The translations under genes and the position numbers were made by a program. The notes beneath the pieces are model-generated. The model did no database searches, was not told where the DNA came from, and saw only the letters and a program-made list of their open reading frames with translations. Positions 32,558 to 44,186 of a stretch of 54,560 nucleotides of DNA are shown here, one piece after another (position 1 is the stretch's first letter; each line of letters opens with the position of its first letter). Source of the DNA: Neolecta irregularis DAH-3 (taxonomy: Eukaryota > Ascomycota > Neolectomycetes > Neolectales > Neolectaceae); contig LXFE01002012.1 of assembly GCA_001929475.1 (NCBI GenBank), forward strand, positions 1-54,560, written 5' to 3'.

Positions 32558-33146
32558 ATGTATGCTCCATTGTTGCTCGTTCTGCCTCTGGCTTCCGCCC
32601 AGATTTATTCGCCATGGACTACTGTCGTCGGTGCAACTGTACCCTTGCTTTTCTTCTTTTCTCCAACTGACATAATAGGTCACCTTGGGTCTTGAACCTC
32701 AGCCAACTGGAGATCCAATCCCAATTGTCATTCACCCAACTGAGATTTCCGGAAGTACTGTTTTCGTTGCAATCGGTCAATCTACCGTTGAATTTCCCAC
32801 TGAGACGTCCAATCCCACTCAAGTTTCGGAATCTCTAGTACCTCTTCCTTCGGGCACAGTATCCTCCTCCGGTTCCATCCAGTCTCGTGTCACCGGCCTC
32901 GTTAATCCATTCTCGCCCACAACGCTTTTAACACTGACAACCCCAATCTATGAAAACTTTACCGCATTCAAAAATGATTCAGTTGCTTCAAGTACCACTA
33001 CCCCATCTGCAGTAGAATCAATTTCTTCATCATCAACTCCTACCTCCACCCTTCAATTCCCGCTTAAAAATACCGCAGTGACAGCTCATACACTCTCTGC
33101 TGGACTTATCGTCGGATTAATCTTGTTCGTAGCTACATTGCTCTGA
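32558..33146 (+). CDS. secreted Ser/Thr-rich GPI-type cell-surface protein
   Basis: Two exons (32558-32638, 32679-33146) give 182 residues. The signal peptide is MYAPLLLVLPLASAQ. The body is dominated by Ser, Thr and Pro with few charged residues, typical of O-mannosylated wall proteins. The C terminus is a hydrophobic run without a charged tail (TLSAGLIVGLILFVATLL), as expected for GPI-anchor attachment. There is no catalytic domain and no cysteine-rich CFEM-type motif. Function is probably structural. Confidence 0.75.
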
Positions 33147-33406
33147 TTTCATCCAGGCCGAGATTTGCGCAAGTCATGGTTGAAGAAGGGTTATGTAATG
33201 AACATTTGTTTATATACTTTGTGAGGATTCAAATGAGCAAATGTGTGGAGCAGTTTTTCAAAAGGTTTTAATAGAATTAAAGAAATGCTTGTTTATCGTG
33301 TTTTATACAGTCATTCGGGGACGTAATTGACGGATATCCGAGGGGCGGAAATACCTTTTGTAGAAACTCTAGTTCTTTTGAATTCTTTCTAGATATATAT
33401 TCCTCC

Positions 33407-34196
33407 ATGAAAATATTCGTCTTCCGAATCCTGTTCGTCTCTTTCGTGATTGCGGATTATAAAGTCACTGCGCCATGGCCCGGGAAAACTATACCACTTG
33501 AATCAACGGTTACTTTACATTGGAAAGACGACGGTTTGGCTCCATTGTTTCCTGATATCATTTCTTCTTCCCTCGCTTTGTATTCTGGTGATGAATCTAA
33601 TCCAGTAATATGTTGCTCTATAAAGATTTAATGGATAGATTGAATTATTGAGATTGAGTTCAATTGATCCGTTTAAAATGACTATATCGTTTGATTTACC
33701 CGCAGAAATAAAAGGAGGGAGTGGATTGTATAATGCCCTGTCTTTACTATTCTAACGGTATAGTTTCTTTGGGTTTACGTCAGTGACATTGACAGATACA
33801 AGCGTCACGTACACTCATCAGTTCATACTTGAACATTCGAATAAGGTTTTTAATCCGGAAACCAATAAATTTCAATCGTGGGCCTTGAAGTCTGCTTTGT
33901 CGCCATGGAAACGAGCAGTGGTTGGTCCACCTGCAAGAACCACAATGCAAAGTATTCCCCCTGATAAAATCGCCACAGCACCTACACCGAGTACTCCTGG
34001 GTCGACAATTACTGCAAAACAAGGCGGTCAAGAGCCATTGTTTCCCACGAGTAGTGTCACCAGTATTTATATTTCCTATGGTGCAGCTCCAAAGTTCCTT
34101 ACGACTTTCACCCCGAGTGTAGCCTATAGATATGGGAGTCTCCCGAATGACGCTGCTCCACAGGATATGCCCACGGGCGGGAGAAACGAGCTTTAA
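33407..34196 (+). CDS. KRE9: Kre9/Knh1-family cell-wall glucan protein
   Basis: Three exons (33407-33604, 33639-33727, 33764-34196) give 239 residues. After the signal peptide (MKIFVFRILFVSFVIA) comes the family N terminus YKVTAPWPGKTIPLESTVTL followed by WKDD. Exon 3 supplies FGFTSVTLTDTSVTYTHQF and a C-terminal domain with MQSIPPDKIATAP, PLFPTSSVTSIYISY and a basic end. Kre9/Knh1 proteins are extracellular and needed for beta-1,6-glucan assembly. Introns of 34 and 36 bases were placed by phase; the second carries a TTCTAAC branch point. It lies just downstream of the GPI-type wall protein on the same strand. Confidence 0.8.
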
Positions 34197-34425
34197 GATT
34201 TTCATTGTAAAAAGTCTCCATTTGAAAAAACCAACTCGGAATGTACATAGATGAACAGAGTTGCTAGTATCGACATACTTTGTCTTCAAAGTTCTAATTC
34301 CTCATGATCGAATAAGCTTGAAAGATCTCTTGTGATAACTCCGAATTGACGATGCCACAGGGACATAAATAAAGAAAGGATCCGTGAAATATATCCAAAA
34401 ACTGTAAAACCTGATCATCGAGAGC

Positions 34426-35059
34426 TCAGAGACGGGTTTCCACCCAGTCAATCCATTCCTTCGTATCTCCGTTTGATACGCTTCCCTTGATCACGGTCCA
34501 CTCGCCCAATTCTACATCTTCTTGTTCCTTCTCACGTTCTGCCAGCTCATTAATCTCAGCCTGCAGTATTGATTCGATTTTCTCGACTGGTAGGGCAGTA
34601 AATAATTCGCTCTTATTCGCTGCCACTAGGATGCTTCGATATCTCTTCAAAGTTTGGTATAAATAATCAGATACGACTGAGATGCTTTTGGAAAAATTGG
34701 AAGAGTCCAAAAAGAATAATACTGGCGTAGTGGGTACGGTATAAGTGTCCAACTCACTTATGAGCTTTGGATGGCCGGGTATATCGATAACCTCGACCTC
34801 CCTATTTGATGATAACTTAATCAGTCCAATGTTTGGTTTCTGAGACGTTTGAGTCGGGTAGATCTTGTTGTATTGCAACTGATCCGATCAGTTCTACTGT
34901 TTCGGACGTAATTACTTGAGTAAAGAAGGCTGTCTTTCCAGAATTCGAAGGGCCTACGAGAAGGAACCTGGACTTTTTTGCGGGCCGGAGGGAATAAAAG
35001 AGGAGGAATGCAATGAATATGGCAGAGAAAAGTAGTAGAACATCTAGCACGCGAGGCAT
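34426..35059 (-). CDS. SRP102: signal recognition particle receptor beta subunit
   Basis: Two exons (35059-34916, 34878-34426) give 198 residues. An N-terminal membrane anchor (LLLFSAIFIAFLLFYSL) precedes a small GTPase domain: P-loop GPSNSGKTAFF, switch-II DIPGHPKL in place of DxxG, and guanine-recognition ANKSEL. SR-beta tethers SR-alpha to the ER membrane and helps dock ribosome-nascent chain complexes at the translocon. It is somewhat shorter than many homologs. The 37-base intron has an ACTGAT branch point. Confidence 0.92.
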
Positions 35060-35434
35060 TGTAGAGGTTTCAAGTCAAATCAGACCGCCTTGCCGCGGCT
35101 ACATAGAAGAATACACAATGTATATAAACAAGATTATTAGAGTTGCAGATTGAAATGCTCAACAAAAGATTGTCAAGAAAAGACGATATCAGGGCAAATG
35201 CTGTAATAAACATTGAGTTTTAACTTATCGCCCCCGAATGACAACCAGCGTGTATCCAGGAAACCTCAGGTATCTGATCCAGAAGGGTACCCCTGCGCTC
35301 TCTTTTGATAGGGGGTCGCGCGATAATACAGCTCTACTGTTAGAATTGTTACTGTCCATGAAATAAGTTGAAACACATCATCCGCATCATGGAATCATCC
35401 ATCTAGTGCTCTTTCGAATCCCGGTGGAGCAGCT
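35060..35434. other. intergenic, no gene seen
   Basis: About 375 bases between the SR-beta start and a short unassigned plus-strand frame. Nothing recognisable. Confidence 0.45.
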
Positions 35435-35695
35435 ATGACCAATATACAAATGCGAGATATTGATGATGCTTGTAGAGAACGTTCTTTTTCTCCAAATCCT
35501 TGTCAAAAAGTCATGCTTGCATTTATTTATGAGCGAGTTTATGAAACGGTCTTAAGAGCTCGCATGAAATATTTCTTTGCTCACTTGGATGAAGATTTGA
35601 AACTTGCATATGAAACATCCTATATTCCTGCCAAGGTCATCATCTCCTTGTATATTTCTGTCGTTTCTGTTTCACGATTGATTTTGAATTATTAG
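35435..35695 (+). CDS. short unassigned open frame
   Basis: An 86-codon frame starting at ATG 35435 (MTNIQMRDIDDACRERSFSP). It contains a helical segment AFIYERVYETVLRARMKYFF that faintly recalls the first helix of the cyclin box in the neighbouring cyclin-like gene, so it could be a decayed or partial relative. There is no clear downstream exon. It may not be a gene. Confidence 0.25.
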   Translation: MTNIQMRDIDDACRERSFSPNPCQKVMLAFIYERVYETVLRARMKYFFAHLDEDLKLAYETSYIPAKVIISLYISVVSVSRLILNY

Positions 35696-35897
35696 ACATT
35701 CATGTATCAAGTGACAATTCTGGATTTTGAAGGTAGCTGACAGAGCTGTATATTCACCAATATCGCCATGTTTGGATATTTTATAAAGCTCTAATTTATA
35801 GAAGATTACATGTGGGCAAACCTTATTATGAATACTCTACAAAGAAAACGGGATATATGCACATTCCTTTTGCCATACGTTCCCACGCTTCCAGTTT

Positions 35898-36632
35898 TCA
35901 AAGCTGCTCACACGACTGGGTTTCATCGATCCACCCATTCCAACGGTCCCACTCATATCTTGAAATATCAACTCTCCAATCTATCATTTTCAAAAAGCAG
36001 AGTTCCAAAGGGTTGATACAAAACTTTTGGAGCTCAAACATATCTGCCCAACATTCTCTCGAAAGTTTCAGTCTATCCTCAACGGGTGAGTAGATGCGAA
36101 ATGCAATATATATGGAAATACAAATAAGACTTTTGAGGTAAAGCTCGGAATAGGCTTTTCTAGGAGGGGGAAATCTTGATAGAAGAATAAGTGAGCCTCG
36201 AAGAACTTGAGGCTTGCCTCTGAAGAATGACAGAGACGTGAGCTTTTCGTAGACAACAGATGGTAGACATTGAGCAGTGATTTTATAAACTACTCGGGCA
36301 TAGACCCTCTTGTGAATGGGAGAAAGTGATCGTTGGATAAGATGGTCCCTTTCATCAGGCACTTTATAGTCGTCTAGTTCTTCTTCGATGAATTTGGTGC
36401 TGGGAAAATACCAACCATATAATTTGTAAGTAAAGACCGTAACATCAGAGCCTATAGGAGCATTGGTGTGAAGAACATGGCCGTCCACTGAACTAGGAGG
36501 TGTGCCATTGTTTGACCAGTCGCTCTCTTCGTCTGGCGTGAAAGACTGAGAAGATGAAAAAGTGAGAAGAGAGGCATTTCTTTCCCTTATAGACTCGTCA
36601 GTTGCTGAATCTTGGGTGGTTCTGCAACTCAT
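35898..36632 (-). CDS. cyclin-like protein, second copy
   Basis: A single open frame from ATG 36632 gives 244 residues. The N-terminal 60 residues are Ser-rich. The C-terminal part aligns by eye with the gene at 205-921: HKRVYARVVYKITAQ, then LKSLICISIYIAFRIYSPVE, then CFLKMIDWRVDISRYEWDRW. Both therefore belong to one lineage-restricted cyclin-like pair. The partner kinase is unknown. No intron is needed. This copy keeps the same order of helices but differs at most positions, indicating an old duplication. Confidence 0.6.
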   Translation of the reverse strand: MSCRTTQDSATDESIRERNASLLTFSSSQSFTPDEESDWSNNGTPPSSVDGHVLHTNAPIGSDVTVFTYKLYGWYFPSTKFIEEELDDYKVPDERDHLIQRSLSPIHKRVYARVVYKITAQCLPSVVYEKLTSLSFFRGKPQVLRGSLILLSRFPPPRKAYSELYLKSLICISIYIAFRIYSPVEDRLKLSRECWADMFELQKFCINPLELCFLKMIDWRVDISRYEWDRWNGWIDETQSCEQL

Positions 36633-36970
36633 TCTTTAGTCTGAGATAGGTAATCTAGTATCTATGTATCAAAGGAGATTAGAAGAACATCTTGTGGTTA
36701 TTAATATGGTTTAATGTGTTTGAGCAGATGTGGCGGTAGGTGGTCAAGTCTAGGCAAGGGGATGGATGCTGTCCAAGCAATCGGAGACGAAAATTTACCT
36801 CCAAATTGTTTTCCTTGCAATAGCGAGAGTAAAACAAAATAGTTCACTAGCGCTTGAGCCAAGAAGATACAGGGACACACATTCGAGCACTAGCAAGGAT
36901 GTAAATATCATGTCGTAAATTAGGACAACTCAAACAAAGCAAGTCCCAAACGCCTCGCACCATTTCCATT
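36633..36970. other. intergenic, no gene seen
   Basis: About 340 bases between the cyclin-like start and the 3-prime end of RPB9. No supported feature. Confidence 0.5.
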
Positions 36971-37464
36971 CTATTCAGTCCCAATATCTTCATAAATATG
37001 ACCGCATGCTACGCAGACATAGAACAATGTCTTTCAATGAACGGCAATGTAGAAAACAGACGTACCATTTTAGTTTCGGCTCTCCGCGCTTGGCTTTGAA
37101 AGAAGACGGCCTCTCTGTTCTGACATTTCGGACATGTCTAGGTGTTAGATTTGACAGGACGCAGATGATGACACCTTGCGTGTGCGGGGCAATGTGGGAT
37201 CTTTCCCAATGTCTTGCGTGACGCCGGCAGTTTGTCTGCAACATGAGGCAGGGCCAGGAGTGTTGCATATACCCGACTTTGGTCATGAGTTCATTGCGGA
37301 AGACGCGGTTGCTGTCTGCGTAGACGGTATAATCGCAGTTGCGACAGCTGTACATCAGGCGTTTCTCCTGCTTGTTTTCGCGCGGATATAACAGATTGTT
37401 GCCTGGCAGTGTCAGGGAGGGAGCAGGAGCGGAAGGTACATTCTGCGCAGAAGGAGGTGGACAT
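36971..37464 (-). CDS. rpb9: RNA polymerase II subunit RPB9
   Basis: Five exons (37464-37440, 37402-37273, 37235-37175, 37137-37066, 37030-36971) give 115 residues, the normal RPB9 length. The first zinc ribbon is CAEC...MYSCRNCDY, with NNLLYPREN before it and YADSNRVFRNEL after it. The linker QTAGVTQDIGKDPTLPRT leads to the second ribbon, CPKCQNREAVFFQSQARR...LFYVCVACGHIY. RPB9 sits at the jaw of Pol II and affects start-site choice, fidelity and TFIIS-assisted cleavage. All eight zinc cysteines are present. All four introns are 35-37 bases. It is divergent from the PKA gene. Confidence 0.96.
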
Positions 37465-37795
37465 GGGCGGGTGTAGGTGGTTTTCAGCGGCAAAGAGGCG
37501 CGGAGGCGGTGCCGAAGCCAACCCACACGCCGCCGCACGAAGGGCAGAATGGGACTAGACGGGCAGTCTCAGTCGACGGGCCCGCAGGAAAAGGACAACG
37601 CCATGCTGGATGGGTGCGCGAGGGCCTACAAGGGGCGCGGCGGGCTGCAAGACGGGAAACGCAGTGATTGCCGATCGCTGCCTGTTGCAGCCGGGGAGCC
37701 ACAACCGCCTAAAAGCGATATGTCAATTCTGCTTCCAGCAAAACTGCCAAGTACCTCAAATAGCTGCGCGACCCTGAAGCACCGCGCCTGCTCCG
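37465..37795. promoter_or_regulatory. divergent promoter region, RPB9 and PKA
   Basis: About 330 GC-richer bases between divergent start codons. Antisense frames here are composition artefacts. No specific factor site asserted. Confidence 0.4.
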
Positions 37796-39159
37796 ATGCA
37801 TCTTAAAAACATCTTGAAGAAGAAGAAGTCTGCCCCCCTTTCGAGTTCGCCATCAAAGCAACAGCAGCAGATACCGCTATCATCACCAGCAAGTGCAAGT
37901 GACGATGTGGTCATGGCCGTTGTTGACTCTTCTCTGCCCGCCGAGCCCCAGCTAGACCCACAGCAGATACAACCCCAACCACGGACTCAAACACCATCGC
38001 AGCCCCAGGAAACAACCGAAATACACGTTCCCCTTCCGCGCTCGCACCAGCAGCATGGCGTGCTGACCCCAATTCACACTCCCGCCGTTGAGAAACAGAC
38101 ACCCTCCACCTTGCCCCGTCCCACAAAGGGCAAATACAACCTCGTCGATTTCAGCATCAACAGAACCCTCGGCACAGGCAGTTTTGGCAGAGTTCATCTC
38201 GTCCAGAGCAGACACAACAATCGTTTCTACGCAGTAAAGGTACATTCCCTCTTTCTCCCGTCTCTGACTCCTCCAGGTCCTCAAAAAGGTTCAGGTTATC
38301 CGTATGAAGCAGGTCGAACACACAAACGACGAGCGAGCCATGTTAAGTATGGTCAAACATCCGTTTCTCGTCTGTCTATGGGGAACCTTTCAAGATTCAA
38401 AGAACCTCTTTCTCGTCATGGATTTCATCGAGGGCGGTGAATTATTCTCACTCCTCCGGAAATCGCAACGTTTCCCAAATAGCGTCGCAAAATTCTACGC
38501 AGCAGAAGTAGCATTGGCTCTAGATTATCTGCATACTCTCGATATCATATATCGCGATCTAAAACCTGAAAATCTACTGCTAGATCGAAATGGTCACCTC
38601 AAGATCACAGATTTTGGATTTGCTAAAAAGGTGCCGGATATCACTTGGACCCTCTGTGGAACTCCAGATTACCTCGCCCCAGAAATCGTCGGTTCAAAGG
38701 GCTACAATAAATCCGTCGATTGGTGAGATTTCGCTTCCACTATACAAACTGACTTTCAGGTGGTCACTCGGCATTCTCACTTTTGAAATGCTCGCGGGCT
38801 ATCCACCCTTCTATGACGCCAATCCTATGAAATTGTACGAAAACATTCTCGAAGGGACAGTCAGATATCCACCGTACTTTGATGCCGCGGCCCGAGATCT
38901 CTTGTCAAAACTTTTGACCGCTGATCTCAGCAAACGATACGGTAACTTGGTCCGCGGAAGTCTCGATATCACGGATCACGAATGGTTCAAAGAAGTCAAT
39001 TGGGAGAAACTTGGTCGCAGAGAGATCGAAGCACCCTACGTTCCCCCTGTTCGCGCTCAAGGCGGCGATGCGAGTTGTTTCGATAGGTACCCAGAAGAGG
39101 AAGGCGAATACGGTGAAGGCGGAATTGATATGTATGGTGGTCTATTTCCAGACTGGTGA
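37796..39159 (+). CDS. pka1: cAMP-dependent protein kinase catalytic subunit
   Basis: Three exons (37796-38239, 38277-38722, 38760-39159) give 429 residues. A Gln/Pro/Ser-rich N-terminal extension of about 115 residues precedes the AGC kinase domain: [12 protein letters not shown], the ATP lysine in [29 protein letters not shown] and the PKA-type activation loop [14 protein letters not shown] with its threonine. The C-terminal AGC tail includes [17 protein letters not shown] and a final FPDW. cAMP signalling to growth, nutrient sensing and morphogenesis runs through this kinase. A long disordered N terminus is common in fungal PKA subunits. Confidence 0.95.
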
Positions 39160-39413
39160 ATCCGGTGTTTTTGTTTAACGCGGATGTATATTGGTACGGG
39201 CATGTTCGACTTGATCTCCGGCTTTTGGAATGTTCAATTCGGATGCTATTTTCTGATTCGGCCAGTCAACGGTTTAATAGTTAGACTGATTTAATCAATA
39301 TTTATGTCTGGGGGTTATATACAACAAAATCGACTTTCATAATGGCAAGGATCACGATGAATCTCTTAGTTTATTGGCCAGTAAAACTGGCTGCTTATGA
39401 TATTCAAGATTAC

Positions 39414-41307
39414 CTATGGGGTACAGCGACCTGTAAAGCGGGGATATAGGCAACAGTCCCTTTCAATGTCAGCGAGGCAAATCTTATAAAACACGTACCG
39501 AATTGTATATCGATCGCACATCCAAGCCAAGAACCGCTCCAATCCCAGTCCATAACCACCATGTTCGCACGTTCCATACTTTCGTTGATCTGTAAACCAG
39601 TAATATGGTGAAGGGTCGATTCCTTCTCGGGCATATCCTCGAAATAGCTCTTCAGGCTCGCTGATCCTCATACTTGCACCGATAACCTCGCCAACTCCCG
39701 GCATCAACAAATCCGCACTCTCAGTCACGCGGTTGTCCACCTTTGATCGCTTCATATAAAAAGCTTTTAGCTCTGCAGGGAAGTGGGTTAGAAAAATGGG
39801 TCGACCAATATCGTCTGTCATTTTCCGCTCGGCTGCTTCGGCGATATCATCTCCGAATTCGTGAGGTTTACCCTCTGGGTCTCGGATATCGTTCTTTTGG
39901 AGATAATCGATCGCTTGAGCATATTTCATTCGCAGGAAGGGCCGGGAGGGTGGTTCAAAAGTTGGATTGAGTATCCTTAGCAGCTCTGATGTCTTGGAGT
40001 CTGCGAGGACATTGTCAATCGTTTGACAAATCTAATTTGAGTATCAAATGACAAGGGGTTGTTGTACCAATTCTTCTATATGCGTCAATAGTTCATCAAA
40101 GTCCAAAAACCCCAGTTCCGCCTCGACATGTGTGTACTCTGAAAGGTGCCGCCTGGTATGGCTTTTCTCAGCGCGAAAACTCTCTTGGATGCAGAAAACG
40201 TCTCCCAAGCTGGGCAAGCATGTTTCAAGATACAGTTGACTTGATTGTGTGAGGTAGGCCTGAATATTAGATAGTTTTTGACGTACGGTGATTTCACACC
40301 TTTTCGCCATAATAATTGAATTCGAATAGAGTGGATCCGCCTTCAACTTGTGTTTGCACCATGCAGGGAGGTGTAACTTCGAGTAGTCCCAGTTGCTCGA
40401 AGGCCTTTCGGAATCCTCGAAGTGTAGCAGCCCGAACTTTCAACACAGTTGAGGCAGTCTCTCCTCGAATGACGAGATGCCGGAGGTCGATAAGCGTGCT
40501 TGGGGATGTATCCGTGGAGATTCGGCTGTTGATGGCTTCTTGCTCACCGGGAGCCTTTCCTTCGAGCACAAAGTAATCCGTCGTCAACTCATGGTTGTCA
40601 GGGGCAGTCTTCCCTTGTGGAAGAGCACTGACAATCCCAAAAATTGTTATTGAGCTTTCAAGAGTAAAGGTAAGTGCATCATAAGTTTTAGCCTGCTGGT
40701 TAGTGTAATTGTAGAATGAGTCATACCAACTGACCGGTCAAAACACATTGTAAGAAACCAGTTCCGTCCCTCAGAACGATAAAAATAAGGCCTTTTTGGC
40801 TTCGTAGTCGATGGATCCAGCCAGAGACTTTGACACGAGTGTCCCGGTTAGCAACGCTTTGTCTGATTTTGATTTTTTTCGCAGCTGGTAAGGAGGAATC
40901 CTGGACAATAACAATTCTTTTAGCGTCTTCGAGGCGTCTGAGTTCATCTACTTGTGCATTTGCAGTTTTCCCTTCGTCAGTTATCCGTTTCTCCTCCGCC
41001 TTTCGTGCTTTTTTAAGATTTCCATCGGCGGTTTTTTTGGCTTTCTTCAACGCTGAAGCGGTGATTTCGATGAAATCTACCTCGCCTGCCCTTTTGATTT
41101 GTATTTTAACGTCATCACCGTGGATTTCAATGACCTTGGAGGCCGACTGGTATGGAGCTGTTCGCGAACCCGTTCCCGAGTCGTCTGAGCCGGCCACTTC
41201 GTCCACGAAACATATCTCTGATGCTTCAAATCAGAGTGGAAGGAACGGGATATACTATGGGTCCCGATATGCAGCTTCTCTGCGGCGTTGTGGAGAAGGC
41301 TAGACAT
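39414..41307 (-). CDS. nrs1: cytosolic asparaginyl-tRNA synthetase
   Basis: Six exons (41307-41256, 41217-40727, 40692-40300, 40259-40068, 40031-39499, 39459-39414) give 568 residues. The eukaryotic N-terminal extension reads [17 protein letters not shown] and is followed by a Lys-rich helix. The OB-fold anticodon-binding domain follows ([20 protein letters not shown]). The class II catalytic core shows [20 protein letters not shown], motif 2 [19 protein letters not shown] and motif 3 [14 protein letters not shown], ending in [13 protein letters not shown]. It charges tRNA-Asn in the cytosol. Start ATG at 41307 gives a 52-base first exon; the exact acceptor of intron 1 could be six bases different, still in frame. 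Confidence 0.94.
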
Positions 41308-41619
41308 TGGGGTGGAGGTGGTGAGCAGGTGTGGTCAAGGAAGCGAGGGCAACGCGGGCTATTGGAGGACTGCACATCTCAAGAGCAGGGTTACAACTGC
41401 CAGAATGGGCAGCTGGCATTTGCAGAAGAAGGATATAGCATAGCATTGTTGATGCTGGTGTAGCTTTCTGGCAGAGAAGCGCAGATACAATGGACATGCG
41501 GTATGGCATCGCGGTAATGAAAACGGATGAGAGTGGAAGAGTGGAGGGAATAAATGGTGGAGCGGAGCAGCATCTGGCTTTATATAGGGCATATATGCGT
41601 TCTATGGGGTATATGCAAG
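41308..41619. other. same-strand spacer between uL14m and AsnRS
   Basis: About 310 bases that should hold the AsnRS promoter and the uL14m 3-prime end. Short frames here have no motifs. Confidence 0.45.
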
Positions 41620-42099
41620 CTAGACGACCTTGGACGCGAGTGACGCAATCTTTGCAAAGCCGCGGTCTCGCAGCTCGAGGGCGACGATGCCGAGTATGCG
41701 CGTGCCCAGCGGCTCGCCCTTGTCGTTGATCAAAACACACGCATTGTCATCGAAGCGCACCGTCTTGCCGTCTGGCCGCTGTGTCTCCTTTTTTGTCCGC
41801 ACCACCAGCGCATGTCGCATGTCGCCGCGCCGCACCTTTGTAGTCGTGATAGCCGCACCCTGCCCGACAATCTGTGCTACAGGCCGTGCTTTCTGCACAA
41901 CCACCGAGATGGAGTCGCCTGTAGTTTAGTATCCTGCAAATCAGCGGGGACAGCCACACCGATCCGCGCATGTGTTCCGCCGTGCAGCACCCGCACACAT
42001 TCCACCAGCACCGCGCCCTGCCCGTTAGAAGAACCCAGCGCCGCGCAGGGAGCATGCCGTGTTGTCAATCACCTTCAGACAGGACTTGAGGCCGATCAT
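41620..42099 (-). CDS. mrpl38: mitochondrial ribosomal protein uL14m
   Basis: Three exons (42099-42058, 42017-41960, 41918-41620) give 132 residues, a normal uL14 length. The start MIGLKSCLKVIDNT joins GAVLVECVRVLHGGTHARIG, then DSISVVVQKARPVAQ, VRRGDMRHALVVRTK, FDDNACVLINDKGEPLGTRI and a final ELRDRGFAKIASLASKV. These are the classic uL14 blocks. uL14 sits at the subunit interface of the large ribosomal subunit. Intron 1 (42018-42057) has a GC donor, ACG|GCATGC, with a TTCTAACG branch point; it is 40 bases, so read-through shifts the frame, and no GT donor preserves the conserved IDNT-GA joint. Confidence 0.93.
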
Positions 42100-42199
42100 T
42101 TCTTTGAGAGGAGGTTGCGAAAAGACGCCACAATCCGCACCGGCACGTCCACCCCTCGCTAGTCCGCTCGGGGCTTTGTTGCCGCCCTTTGCCCCGTCC
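42100..42199. promoter_or_regulatory. 100-bp divergent promoter, uL14m and Set9
   Basis: Only about 100 bases separate the start codons of uL14m (-) and Set9 (+), so both promoters and 5-prime UTRs must overlap or share this element. Confidence 0.5.
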
Positions 42200-44186
42200 A
42201 TGGGGCCTCCCAGGTCCCTGACGCTCCAGCGCTTCTGCGAGTACGATGACATCCTTTCCGATTGTCTTGTCGATAGAATCCATTTCTGGACCAGGGCACG
42301 GCAATGCCCCGCAACCCCTGCTCATATCTGCAGGTACATAAACTCCGGTCAAACTACCATCCAAACCGCAAAATCACAGATCAAAAGATCATTTCTCTCG
42401 TGAAAGAATTCACCATCAAGCAAAAAAAGCTCTCACCGGCAGTCGAAGCGTTTGTTCTGTGCGACCCGTTTCAGAGACTTGCTGAATTTCACAAGCCTTC
42501 CAGGAATATACCCTTTTTTCTCGAAGCTCGAGGATCGCGAGAAACAGGACTTTATCCGCCATGCCCGCCAGTATTTCTCCCTCTATCTTCCTGCTTCTGG
42601 CTTCGAAATCGGAACGACTGACCGTTACATCTGGTCTTCAAAAGTCGAAGCATGTATTGTGGCAACTCGAGAATACAAAGCTGGCGACGAAATACTTCAC
42701 CTCTCCGGAACAGCACTGTCCATGACCCCCGAAGAAGAGGAGCGGTTTCAACAAGATGAACGCGACTTTAGTATTATTTATTCATCGAGGTTGGATGCAA
42801 TGTGCTTGTTTCTCGGACCTGCGCGGTTGATCAACGTATGGATTCCTCTCGGTTGCGTGAAACTCAACAATTAGCATGACTGCGAGTCAAATTGCCGCTT
42901 TTTAATCAACCACACTACCGTAACTATGCGAGTCAAACACCCAATAGCAGTTGGCGAGGAAATCACTACATTCTACGGGGATAGTTATTTTGGCAAGAAC
43001 AATGCTGATTGCCTTTGCGCTACATGTGAAAGGTACGGAGCCATTGCATTTTTAACAATTTACGAAAAGGAAAAATCAAGGTGGATATGGTCAAAATCGA
43101 GTGCAAAAGGAAGACTCGATGGATGAACAAGAAAGCTCTTTTCCCGAGACCTATTCGTCCTCATCCTCACTCACTGTATGTAATGACGCTGATTTCGACT
43201 CGGAAACACAACAATCGCGCTTTACAGCCTCGCAACTCTATCGAAGGAAATCACTTCGCAGAACAGAAAGCGGGGTCAGTCAACCCCCAATAAAGAAACA
43301 AGGTCGTAAACGCAAGCAGGCGATTTGCACCAATCCCAATTGCTATCAGAATTTTACCGATCCAGATATGAGTACAAGCTGTAAAGCCTACTGTCCTCGG
43401 TGCGACCGACACTCGATTTTGTTCGATCTTGCCTGGCCCAAACGAACCCGGAAGCTAAATGATCCCGAGCAATATGTTCCAGATCCCCGAGGGATATATC
43501 GATCCATCTCCAGAGCGGAGCTGAAACGCATTGAACAAATGCGAACCTCTGTAGATGAAGAGGAAAGCAGTGACGCGGACATTTTTGAAGATAAACTTGC
43601 CTATGAGAAAAGCCGCGAGCAACAAAGACGTCATTCTGAGCCTATACGATCTACAAGGCGAGAGACCAACGAGCCGATTCCGAAGAAATGCAAAATTGAT
43701 ACAAGAGTAAACAATACGCGTCGAAAGACCTTTACCACATCTTCTACGACAACATCATGTGTTGCTCCCATCAAACCTCGTCGGCTCAACGCTTATTCTC
43801 GTGCAAAGTCTTCTCCTCCCAAGGCTGCAGCACCGAAGCCTCTCGCAAAGGATGTCGGTAGGCTGAGTTTCAAATCCAGGACTTGTGCTTTGTCTAGTCC
43901 GGATACCATCGTGGCGTTGAAGGGTGACGATGCAGACAACGACAATTCTGACCCGGAAAATGATAGTAGCTCTCGTGTATCTTATTCGACAGTGACAAGA
44001 CCAAGCTCCATGTCCTCGAAAAACGACGCTACAGAGAAACCTCAAAGCTGTCGTAGAGCAGGCAGGAAACCCCAAGAAGCAATATCGATTGCTCGCAAAG
44101 TAAATAAGGATGTCGAAACGCGTGAGAGGCGTCAAAGTTTAAGAAACACTACCAAATCGCTGCGACCTATTTATTTGACTAGTTAA
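42200..44186 (+). CDS. set9: histone H4K20 methyltransferase Set9
   Basis: Five exons (42200-42295, 42334-42458, 42496-42835, 42875-43032, 43070-44186) give 611 residues. The family N terminus is EYDDILSDCLVDRIHFWTR. The SET domain shows LPASGFEIGTTDRYIW, then YSSRLDAMCLFLGPARLINH, HDCESNC, VGEEITTFYGDSYFG and a post-SET CLCATCER. A Set9-type Cys motif follows (ICTNPNCYQNF...YCPRCDRH...FDLAWPKR). Set9 methylates H4 lysine 20 for DNA-damage checkpoint signalling. The C-terminal 350 residues are basic and Ser-rich. Intron 1 (42296-42333) has a GC donor, AGG|GCACGG, forced by frame and by the conserved FWTR-VHKLRSNYHPNR joint. Confidence 0.93.

Noticed and set aside
37484..37806. Open frames on both strands between RPB9 and PKA
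   Set aside because: GC-rich divergent promoter region without motifs; frames overlap each other and the PKA start.
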